Below, one piece after another: positions 24,832 to 34,694 of a DNA stretch of 64,000 nucleotides (positions within the stretch are counted from its first letter, which is position 1; every line of letters begins with the position of its first letter). This DNA comes from Sporodiniella umbellata (Eukaryota; Mucoromycota; Mucoromycetes; Mucorales; Rhizopodaceae), in the NCBI GenBank assembly GCA_025677835.1, contig JAIXMR010000008.1, positions 310,001 to 374,000 of the forward strand, written 5' to 3'. The position numbers were made by a program, and so were the translations under genes. The notes under the pieces were generated by a model. The model was not told the origin of the DNA and made no database searches. It saw only the letters and a program-made list of their open reading frames with translations.

Positions 24832-25338
24832 TCAATTATATTGTCCAGGAACAATAGCCGCACACCCAGCAGTCGAAATTCCCAAACGACAATCTGACTG
24901 ATTTTTGCAGCAACGAATGCAGAAAGTGTTGGAGTCTGGCTCAATCAAATTGACAAAGTACTTGTAACCATTACATGTAACGCCACTAATATCTCTATTA
25001 TCATATTGCCCTCCGCCATCCTTTTGGTTTAGTTCATATTTGGTGCGGTCAATAGCACCTGTGACTTGAGCGTAGCTGGAGGTGGTCAAGTAATGGGATG
25101 ATTTGATAAATCCATCGGGGAATTGTTGGCCGCCAAGAGAAGAGTTGGTACACATTGGGATGCCATCGTTTTCTGTGGCACCAACATCATCGCCCGCTTT
25201 AGGGGGCATAAAAGAACAGAATTCGCTACCAGAGTCTACCCTTATGGAATAGCCACGCTTCTTCAGTGGGAAAGCATTTGATGTAGTAGTGATCAAGGCG
25301 AGGGCAGCGAAAAGAAAAAAGATCACAGAGAGTTGCAT
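24832..25338 (-). CDS. Small secreted cysteine-rich protein
   Basis: A single exon of 168 residues. Residues 1-22 form a clear signal peptide (MQLSVIFFLFAALALITTT then SNAF). LKKR at about 25-28 is a Kex2-type processing site. The mature part has eight Cys residues (FC, MC, TC, FCIRCC, DC, GC), which allows four disulfides, and one likely N-glycosylation site (NSS) and another (NQS). No enzyme motif is visible. Early-diverging fungi encode many such proteins; roles at the cell surface or in substrate contact are possible but unproven. A TATA-like element lies 55 nt upstream. Confidence 0.85.
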   Translation of the reverse strand: MQLSVIFFLFAALALITTTSNAFPLKKRGYSIRVDSGSEFCSFMPPKAGDDVGATENDGIPMCTNSSLGGQQFPDGFIKSSHYLTTSSYAQVTGAIDRTKYELNQKDGGGQYDNRDISGVTCNGYKYFVNLIEPDSNTFCIRCCKNQSDCRLGISTAGCAAIVPGQYN

Positions 25339-25392
25339 TGTTTTAAAAGTAAATGTGTTATGAAAAAAAAAGCATCTACTCTTTTCGCTGCC

Positions 25393-25402
25393 TTTATATA
25401 AA
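25393..25402 (-). promoter_or_regulatory. TATA-like element of the secreted protein gene
   Basis: TTTATATAAA lies about 55 nt upstream of the start codon at 25338, a usual spacing for a TATA box with a short leader. It is palindromic, so strand is set by the gene. Confidence 0.5.
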
Positions 25403-25718
25403 TTTTCAAAATAAAGCTGTTTGTTTTGTCACAAGATGATGCTGTCAAGAAATATAAAAAAAGTAGTTGAGTAAAATTGATTTCATACCTATTTTCAGCC
25501 TATTTTTCTAAAGATAAGCATTAAAAACAACAAAGCCTTCAAAAAATACACTTCCGGAATAATATTGCTAAAAAAAGCTCTTTTATGTATATATATATAT
25601 ATATATATAAAGTCAAAACCCAAAATAAAGCCGTTTATCTTACAGACTCTTGGCTTCACAAAAAATCAATAAATAAATAAAATAAGAAAAATATTGTACA
25701 AAACAGGAAAATATAAAA

Positions 25719-27238
25719 TCACTTGTCGAAACACCATAGCTCGATTTTTTCCATGTCGGTTTTTGTGTCAGCCTGTCTGCAAACTTGCCTGGCGATTTGC
25801 AAATCATCATCGTCTACCAACAACACTAATTCACTTTCTTCATCTCTGTATTTCAGTAAGGTCGCATTGGGTATATTAAACTTTTCTTCAATTCTTGCTC
25901 TCAGCTCTTTGAATAAAATACTGCTGGAAACTAATAGGATTCTTGTGTCATTATAATGTACTTTGACTTTGATTTTTCTATTGCTCGATGAATAGGCCAT
26001 CTTTTCTCCAGAAAGCACCCAGTTCTGCTGATCCCATTGTCGTTCCGTATTCAACGACAGTGTATTAAGCGAGCCATATACTTCCTCTAGCTCCCTATCA
26101 AAGTCGCCGTATCCCTCGTCTAGATCTGTGGCCAAACTGTAGGCCGATTTGCCGCGAACACCCAGGGCTGGCAAATGAGGCTGCTTATCTTCATTAGTTG
26201 ACTCGAATCCGCTGTCTGCGCTTTGAAAAAAGTCACTTTTAGCCAACAACGATAGGTTGCCTTGCGTATTAGATTTTCGTGATGAAAATCTGTTAGGTAT
26301 TGAAAGAGGAGATGCTTGAAGGGTTTTGATATTATCAGGTTTATTTTTTAGCAAAATAGAGTTGCTTTGACCTTTTCTTGTAAGAATGGGCTGCTTTAAT
26401 GTGGTCAATGACTTATCCACATGTAGAAGCCTATACGGCTGGTCGCGCGGTTTGAAAAGAACCCCTGGAGGAATAGAAAAAATGGTGTATCCTCTACCTT
26501 GGTCCCTTATTGCATGTTCAATAATTGAATGTTCTGCAGTAACGCATACTTTTTGTGCATAGTATAAATCAGTTAATCCAGCATCCACTTTTCCTAAATA
26601 TAGTTGACATATGCCTCGGTTGAATAGCACCTCGCACGAATAGAGCAAGAATGGCAAACCCAACTGTTGGTAGTCAATTATTTTATTCCTTCGCATTTTC
26701 TGTACCCAAAAAAATATCGAATGAGCAGTTTTCTTTTAGTTGATGTATTTTAAAAATGTGCAAACCTCGTATGCTTGATCAAAGTTTTCAACTGCTGGCT
26801 TCATATTGCCCTTTAAAAAATATACAACTCCGAGCTGAAATCGAGCCACAGCCATATACGGGTCGAGCTTCAATGCTTGAAGATACGACTCTATCTTCAA
26901 AGTGTGTTTAGTTGTTCTCTTTAGTTGATCTTCAAAAATTTAAAAGCTGTTTACCGCACTGTCGTATTTTCCAATTTCTGTTAGTATGATTCCAATATTA
27001 AAATATATTTTGGAGTTGATTCCTCTAATATTCTGTCTGGTATAAATATACTGGATTGCTATCACTTAAACTGAACACCTACTGTAAATTGCCCTATCGC
27101 AGTATCCATATCGTTATTTTCATAAGCCATACAAGCTTTTTCCCATTCCTGAATATATTTTTTTCGGAATATATCAAGAGAAAGTTATTGTTTGTATACT
27201 TGCTTTGTTTTTGTTTTTTGCTTTACCTGATGGGCCAT
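25719..27238 (-). CDS. NoxR / p67phox-like TPR-PB1 regulator
   Basis: Five exons: 27238-27227, 27148-27079, 27022-26955, 26894-26766 and 26699-25719; 419 residues. The second junction is the least certain: the donor GTGTTC and an AGAG acceptor were chosen because only that join keeps frame. The first 190 residues are TPR repeats aligned to fungal NoxR (KIYFNIG, ALKLDPYMAVARFQLGV, LYSCEVLFNRG, GYTIFSIPPGV as in the activation region). A disordered middle follows. The last 80 residues form a PB1 domain (KVKVHYNDTRILLV; acidic DDDDL for the OPCA side). NoxR carries Rac-GTP signals to NADPH oxidase NoxA/NoxB. No Nox or Rac gene is in this window. Other TPR-PB1 roles remain possible. Confidence 0.82.
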
Positions 27239-27655
27239 GTTTTTTCAAAAAAGAAAAAAGAAAAAAAGTTTAAAAGGTCCAGAAACGAAAGAGTTGGTTG
27301 AGTAACTAGTAAACCCTTCAATAAAACTTGGGTTTATTTGTATCTAAAAGAAAAATCCCAGCTGTTTGAATTAAAAAGTTCAACTATTTGTTGTATCGAA
27401 AAGAAAAAAAAGCTCTTTAGGAGAAGGGGTTATATAGAACGTAACACTTCATTTAGTAAAAAACCAGCTGACTTTTAGTCGGACATAAGCGACAATTTAA
27501 AGGAGAAACGACGATTTGTAGAGAAATTTATTATTGGTTGCCAATTAAGGTATTAATTTTAAAATGCATACTAAAAGAAACATAAAAGCTATTACTTGTT
27601 AATGAATGTGATGAGTAGAAACATAGGGCTTTAAAAGCTATTAAGGTGGTGGGAA
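27239..27655. other. Intergenic region upstream of the NoxR-like gene
   Basis: 417 nt between two minus-strand genes; it must hold the NoxR-like promoter and the 3' end of the kinase transcript. No other feature seen. Confidence 0.5.
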
Positions 27656-29809
27656 TTAAGGTGAAAAATGATACGGTTCTGCTACAGATGGTAAATGGTT
27701 TTCGACAGTCTGGGCTGAATATACTGAATTATTTAAAGTGGATGTTACAGAAGGCGTACGTTGTAGCTTTGTTACAGTTTTACCATGTAGTGTCTTTTTT
27801 AAGGTTGAAGACCCTAGGATTTCGGATATCAACATAGACGAAGAAGATCCTGGTACTCCTCGCGGGGAAAGTTGTCTTTTTTTGTTCATATGACTATCTG
27901 CCAAAAACGTAAACGGAGTACTTTGTCGTTTTTGCAATATCCTTTCATTTGCTATCTGAAGTTCAGTTGTTGATAAATCAAAATTGAACGGATCAAATAT
28001 ATCCTGTTGTACTGCTGAGGATTGACTGATACGTACTGGTAGTTTTGTGAAAGCGGTATCAAAATGGCTCACGTCTATTTCGTCCTTGATCGTTGGAATA
28101 AAAGGTGGCTCCAACTGGCGCCTTTGTAGTAACTCCCAATCAATATTTTCGTAGTAGGGGTGCATTTTGATCAACTCAATTCCGTTATCTCCCCAGCCTA
28201 ATCTCTCTACAGGGTTTTTCTGTAACAACTATAAAGGCTTTGTTAGATCTGATAACCACCTTTTGTACCTACTCCACTCAGTAAGCTACGCGTGTTTTTA
28301 TCAAAAGAAGGTGGAAAGGTCAGCGGCTCTTTGATAACACGCTGGTACATTTCTATGTGCTTTTCAGCCCAGAAAGGTGTCTATACAATTGCTTTTGTTA
28401 CAAAAAGTAAAAGCTTTAGTTTAATCCTTTTTACCATTCCTGACAGCATTTCAAACAACAGAGTTCCTAAGCTCCAAAAGTCTACCGCAAATGTATAAGG
28501 TTCGCCCAAAAGAATTTCAGGCGCAAGGTACTCTGCTGTTCCACAAAACGTTTGAGTTAAATATATTCCTTGTTCATCGGCATCATCTGGTTTAAATATT
28601 TTTGAAAGACCGAAATCTGTTAAAACAATATGCCCATCTTTTCCAATCAAGACATTTTCTGGCTTTAAGTCTCTTTTTTTTTTTTTTTTTTTTTGTGGTG
28701 TTAATAGATATTTGTGAGCTAATCAATGTACCTGTAAACAATACCATGGTTGTGTAACACCTCAAGACCCTGAATAATTTCTGCAGTGTAAAAGTGAGTT
28801 TTTTTTGGTGTTAACTTTGGAAAGAGCGAAAGTTGAGTAGCAAGGTCACCTCCTGCATGATACTCCAACAAGAAAAAGAGTGTCGATGGGGTTTGGAAAA
28901 CATGATAAAGTTGAACTAAAAAAGGCTGTTTCCTTAATCCCACTAAAATATCGCGTTCTGCGCGTATATGTGTCATCTCTTTTTGCTGTATAACCCATTG
29001 TTTTTGTATGGCTTTAAGCGCATATAACTGATTATCCCTTTTGGAGCGAACAAGCAACACCTTCAATATAACAAGTAAGCAAATAATGTTCATCTAGAGT
29101 GTGTTAATCTGTTTACCTTTCCGATACATCCTTTACCTAATACTTTAATTAGCTTGAAGTCTTCGGGTGTCATTGGAGGTTGTGATTGCTTCTTTTCAAC
29201 TATGAACGATGTTGCAGAATCTATATAGTTAGCCTTGTTGTTAGCTGTTACAAGAGTAGCACATGTTGACTGTGAGACTAGGTCAACATCTTCTTCTCTT
29301 TGAACACGTGTAAAATCGTGAGTAAGGGAAGAGCGTGACAAAATAGGATGCTGAAGACAGCGCTCCAGGTATTTTTGAATTTTTTCAGCATTTGATTTGC
29401 GATTAAACGGTAATAGATCTTGTAAATAGCGTCGTTTTGAACCTTTTTTAGCTTGAGCAATAGCTGGAAAAGGAATCTTGCATTTAGGATAGTATGAAAC
29501 GATCTGAGGGGGATTTTTTTTTTTTTTGGACAACTACATGTTAATTTTCTTCAAAAGAGTTTTAGTGATTATGGCGTTTCTATATACTTTTTGGTGGAAC
29601 TCTATGAAATCTAAAAGAAACCGAACAAGTAAAACCTTCGATCTTTCGCTCTGTATGACAATCTGAAAAACCTGTTTTTACTTGTCTTTAGTGTACAAAT
29701 AACAGCATAATGTACTAAATAGAGACCTTACAGATATAGCTTTGTTTTGGACATCAAACGTCGATTCTATTACTGTGATATGGTTGTAGTAACTACTTTG
29801 TGATGGCAT
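27656..29809 (-). CDS. PX-domain AGC protein kinase (SGK3/YPK-like)
   Basis: Seven exons: 29809-29732, 29662-29588, 29503-29117, 29060-28732, 28672-28435, 28380-28273 and 28228-27656; 595 residues. Residues 1-110 are a PX domain ([39 protein letters not shown]). The kinase starts near 160: Gly loop [13 protein letters not shown], the helix Glu in RAERD, YRDLKPEN, TDFGLSK, and an activation loop [12 protein letters not shown] whose Thr is the PDK1-type site. An AGC C-tail follows, with [17 protein letters not shown] and later PFTFLADS, which resembles a hydrophobic motif but lacks the first aromatic residue. PX binding to phosphoinositides suggests an endosomal or plasma-membrane kinase downstream of PDK1/TORC2. 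The intron before exon 5 ends in a long A run. Confidence 0.88.
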
Positions 29810-30063
29810 TTGGACGTCAAAAAAGCAGAAATATGGCACAGAAAAAACAAAAGAAAAGAGAAAAAAAAGGCCAGAGAAATATAAATCAAAACAAGCAGCA
29901 CTGATCTGCATAAAGTTCCATTCACTAATTTTCTCCTAAGAGAAAGCAATACAAAAAGGAGAAAATACTGACTGGAATAGGTAAAGGGAAGTATTGCTAT
30001 ATTAGAATTGTTTATTTTGTTCATAGTACCCCCTTCGAATTTATGTATATTTTATACGTTTGC

Positions 30064-30106
<43 letters not shown>

Positions 30107-33100
30107 CCTCCACAATCGATTAACAGGAAAGAATCTGCAAACCTAATATAAAATGTATAAGGAGAGTTGTTTTTATGGATAGCACTAAGCCCCTTCGTTT
30201 GTTACTCTGAGCAAGCTATCCCAACACTTTATTTTAATTCAAAAACAAAGAGAAAAGGTGCTATTTTTTTAACTAAAAATCAAGGCCATTGTAAACTTTT
30301 TTTAGGAGACTGCAATTTTTTTTTTTTTTGAAACTATCCCCAGTACTCTTTTTCAAGAAAAAAAAATCAAATAAAACTTAGACGCGCCCTTAGGATACAT
30401 TGACATTTACCCTAGTTTCTCTCTCCTTATCACCCTTTTCTCTTACACTATGTTTATATTTATATATCTATAAAGCTTCCCTCCTTTTTTCTTTGTTTTT
30501 TTTTGTATATTATTGTTTTGACAACAGTACACATTAACTGACAGTAACGTGTTTACCTAAAACGCTTTAACATTGTCACATTTACATAAAAGGGAAATGC
30601 AGGCGTTTTAAAGCGAAAAAAAAAAAAAAATAAAACCTCTCAATATATTTATACTACTAAGGCATATTTCTATAAATCAAAAGCAAAATAACATTTACAC
30701 ATTTAAAATAAAAATTGTATTTACTTTTTAATATATCTAAAGCGTTTATGAGGTTAGACATTCCAAAGATCAATGGTAAAAACTAAGGTTGATCACAAAT
30801 CAATACTGGAAAAAAAAATACGATAATGCTATCATTTGGTCTTTACTGTTTGCTTTTCTATTAATAATGTTTTTTTTTTTAAAAAAAAAAAAATGCAAGC
30901 ATTTGTGTTCTATTTAGTGTTTATGTTGGAAGCGTTTTAGTGTAGCCGGACATGCCAGCTTTTTATAGTCTTGGAGGGAAAGAGAGAAAAGTATAACCTT
31001 TAGTAGTTTAAGCACGTGCTTTGCGTTGTGGTGAAATGATCAGTTTCTTCTGAAAACTGAGTTACACCAAATGGCTCAAGCTACATACACAAAGTTTGTC
31101 TACAAATGCTGAGGTCAAAGCTTGAAGAAGAAAATCCGAGCTAAGCCTACTTGTTCTTATTCTTTTGATTTGTGCAACACTATTTATGAGCTGGTAGAAC
31201 ATTAACACTATATACTATACTATGGTTGATCTAGTCCTTGAAATAAGAGCTTTTTTTTTGTAACACACAGTACCTATGTGATTTGATCAATCTAAGCAAA
31301 AATAAATAAAAGCGCTGTTTATATAAATATATGTTTTTTTTTTGTTTATAGGGAATATATATATATGTATTATTTTTCTTTTTCAGCGCAAAAACATAGA
31401 CGCGCTAATAGAATTCAAAATGATTTAAAAACAAACATATACTTGCTTTTTGTTTTTGTTTTTCTTGCCTTAATTAGAAAGTGCGCAAATACAGCCCGTT
31501 GTATTTGAATTCAAGAAACCCAAGATGGAAATGATTCGATCTCAATGCTGACATTTTAAACGTGCACATACAGAGCAGGTATTTTCATAGTCTAGCCGGT
31601 ATCCAAAGGAATAGCTACTGGCTCCAAACTGTTTTGGATACAGAATCTTAGATTATTTTAAAAAGGAAGTGTTGAGTTAGCAAGCGAGACATGTAACTTC
31701 AAAGGTCTTGCCTTTTTTTTTTTTTTTTTTTTTTGAGCTGTGAACTCCTTCAAATATATTACAGCAGTAAGAGACCAAAAGAGCATGTTATTAGATTGTT
31801 TAATTTTATTAAGCCTCGGATATTATGACTTGCAATTCTTAATCACCAAAGTATATCCTTACCACCGGTATGTTCTTTTAAGCCATTTTGCACCTTCTTT
31901 CAATACCAGACTATGTAGCCACCATAAAAAAAAAGGTGTTCTGAGCTTTTTTTTTTTTATTGATTGTAGAACGTTCCCTGTTCTCCCTAGCCATAATGGC
32001 CTAAAAAAAAAAATGTGTGTATAAAGAAGAAGAAAGAGCGATACTATGCAGCCACGAGCAGTTTATAAACCAAGGTTTTTTTTTGAGAGCTTAAAGTATA
32101 GATAGCAGAAGGAAAAGGAGAAGAATGTTAATATTTTCATTTTGATTTCATTTTGGTATATTAAACGAAAATTGATGGATCATGTCCAACTGTTTTACGA
32201 TCCAAGTCAATACAAAGCAAACATTATGAGAAATGAGTTCTTTTTCTTTTTATATACGTTATTATTATATATGCGGACATCGATTATTCATCCCTGATGC
32301 GTTTAAACTATCGCGTAGCATGAATTGTAAAGGTTCACGATTTTCGATGTTGGCTCGAGGGGAAGAAAAAATTACACTGATCTGTGCTATGGTTAGGCAA
32401 GACATTGTGATCTAAAAAAATAAATAAAAAGGAGGGACTTTATTGTAATCAGAACCGGGGCCATAGGGAACTTTATGAAAAAGTCATTAAAATCTCTATG
32501 CTTTTTTTTTAATGCTTTTACAAACTGTGTTTATAAAGCTTATCAGAGTACTTTTTATTCATCTTTCTACAACTTATGTATAGCTTAAAGTAAAATCATG
32601 AAGTTGTAAGAATGCCACTTGTTCTAGAAGATTAGTTTCTCTTTTGGGTATGTTGCACTTTATCCGAGTAAATACGAATATAAACATATAGATGTAAAAG
32701 TATTTAGGACAGTGGTGTAACTGGCAGTATCTTTAGCGAGGTACTACTATCAAATTGTTGCTGTATTCTTTTTTTTTAAAAAAAAAAGAAAAAACAGTAA
32801 GGAAGCTATTTATTTTTATATATAAAAAGTACTGCGCTGCTTTTAACAAGCCTGGTTTGACCAACAAAAAGTTCAGAGCGGTTTTATCAACCAAACATGA
32901 GTGCCAGTAACGAAAAGTTTTAAAAAGTCCCTTATTCTATTTTGGACAGCTAAGGGATATTAGAATACACTGTCTCCCCCCCCCTCTTTAATTTTACTTT
33001 TTAGTCTCCATATGACTTTCCCACATCGCTCTATACGTAGGGTGACCATTCCCGGCCAATCAAACCTCTTTTCAGATACTAGTGAGAAAAAAAAAAAAAA

Positions 33101-33273
33101 AAAAACTAGGAAAAAAAAAAATTTTGGCCAAACAGTTGCTTTGTTAAAAATTTCATGCAAACACATAACTTTCGGGAAATAATTACGTGGTTTCTATTTG
33201 GCTTGTTGTTGTAGCCTTTTCTTCTTTTTATTGTTTTATTCCCTTTCAAAAAAAAAAAAAAGAGTCACCAACA
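29810..33273. other. Gene-poor spacer (about 3.5 kb)
   Basis: Very AT-rich, with many homopolymers: about 40 A near 30066-30105, T/A palindromes near 30870-30893 and 32769-32789, and T20 near 31713. Short frames at 31740-32024 and 32233-32415 have no motif or splice context. It is shared promoter space for the kinase (minus) and the CM1 gene (plus). Confidence 0.5.
30066..30105. repeat. Poly(A) tract of about 40 nt
   Basis: An uninterrupted A run about 260 nt upstream of the kinase start. It is not next to a coding 3' end, so it does not look like a retroposed transcript tail. Confidence 0.85.
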
Positions 33274-33942
33274 ATGAAGAGCAGTGATAACGGGAGTCAG
33301 TATAGTATTAACAGTAGCACCAGTCGCCATTACGAGCACTTTTCTTATAATTTCGGCAAGCCTCCGGGATCAGAAAAGCTAAAAAAAGCAAAAAGATTGT
33401 CAAAAGGCTCCAGTGTAATGCCTGTTGGCTACTGTATACAAAAGATTGCACCCATGAAGGAGCTTGAAAAAGTAGAGGCAAAAAAATAGAATAAAAAATG
33501 AATTGAATGTGTTTTTGTTAGATGATGGCCGACTTGAAAAAGGAAAATTTTGATCTCAAGTTACGGCTTTATCACTCTGAGACGATTCTAGCCAAGGATT
33601 ATACCACGTATCAATTAAGTCGAGAGGTAAACAGAGAGCGTTCTAATAGATGTGACAGGATAGTAAAGTTTTGGTGCAACTGAGCTTGTACATTTTTAGA
33701 ACAGCAAGCTGCGAACAAGTTTAGAAGGCGTTATAAAGCGGATGAAAGAATTGAAACGAGAGCTGACTTCCGCCAGTAGTTCCGGAACAAGATCAATAGG
33801 AACACAAACAGATCCACCAAGCAAGACAACAACAATAGAAACGGGTTCTATCCAGTCCAGATTATCGCATCGTCTTTTTAGGAGATACAGTCGAAAGAGC
33901 GCGGTGGATCCAGAAGCGGCTGAAGTCCATCCTCCATCGTAA
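33274..33942 (+). CDS. CM1-domain (centrosomin-type) protein, short
   Basis: Three exons, 33274-33471, 33522-33626 and 33700-33942, give 181 residues. The N-terminal 60 residues are Ser-rich. At the exon 1/2 junction the sequence MKELEKMMADLKKENFDLKL matches the CM1 core of Mto1, Pcp1, Spc72 and centrosomin (leucine-rich, then LKKENF-x-LKLR-x-Y). A short coiled coil follows (LRTSLEGVIKRMKELKREL), then a Ser/Thr-rich and basic tail. CM1 binds and activates gamma-tubulin ring complexes to start microtubules. Known CM1 proteins usually have hundreds of residues of coiled coil; this one ends soon after the motif, so it could be a soluble activator, a truncated copy, or a partial model. Confidence 0.72.
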
Positions 33943-34206
33943 CCAAAGAAAAAAAAAAATACCGTTGTTTACTCGTTTACGATATATGTGGAGAGAGAGG
34001 ACCTTATTGTTTCACTAAAAAATAATAATAACCATTTGAAATCCCTACTGTCATTCAACATTTCCTGTTTTTATTTTTTCATTTATTATTTTCTTTTTTT
34101 TTTGTTTTTTGTTTTGTCTTTCTTTTTCTTTTGCCCCCCCCCCCCTCTTTCTGCCTACGACATCAACAAATTCAGTAGCAGCGGCCTTTCTTTCTTTTTC
34201 TAAACG

Positions 34207-34242
<36 letters not shown>

Positions 34243-34280
34243 CTATATAAATTTTTTGCGTACAAGACACTAAAGTTCGA
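33943..34280. other. Short intergenic region with T tracts
   Basis: 338 nt between two plus-strand genes. It holds a pyrimidine-rich stretch near 34080-34150, a T run of about 32 nt ending at 34242, and the TATA-like element of the phosphodiesterase gene. Confidence 0.6.
34244..34251 (+). promoter_or_regulatory. TATA-like element of the phosphodiesterase gene
   Basis: TATATAAA directly after a T run of about 32 nt and 30 nt before the start codon at 34281. The short distance means either a very short leader or a TSS slightly downstream of the ATG used here. Confidence 0.4.
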
Positions 34281-34653
34281 ATGGATCCACAATCATGTAC
34301 TGCTATCATATTAAAGCAAGCAGATCCATTTTATATATCAGACACCCAGCACGATAACCAGGAAGAGAATGCGACCCATTTACTACCAGCTATGTTTGGT
34401 CATGGTAGATATATTTACTTAAAACAAAACAGGAGAAAAACGGTTTATTTAACTCAACTCCCAAACAGTTCACAGTGAAACAACACTTGAAGCTTGTATG
34501 AGCCACATTCAGTCTGCTTGCTCATCACCTACCATTCTTTTACTTGATTTCGATCATTCCACACCGCCGACATCTCAAATCGAGATGACTACACAAGCTG
34601 TAAATAGACTGTCTGAAACCACTGTTCCTGTCGTCGGTAATACACATAAAAGC

Positions 34654-34694
<41 letters not shown>

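Noticed and set aside
30066..30105. Poly(A) tract as the tail of a retroelement or processed pseudogene
   Set aside because: No coding or LINE-like sequence and no target-site duplication is visible next to it.
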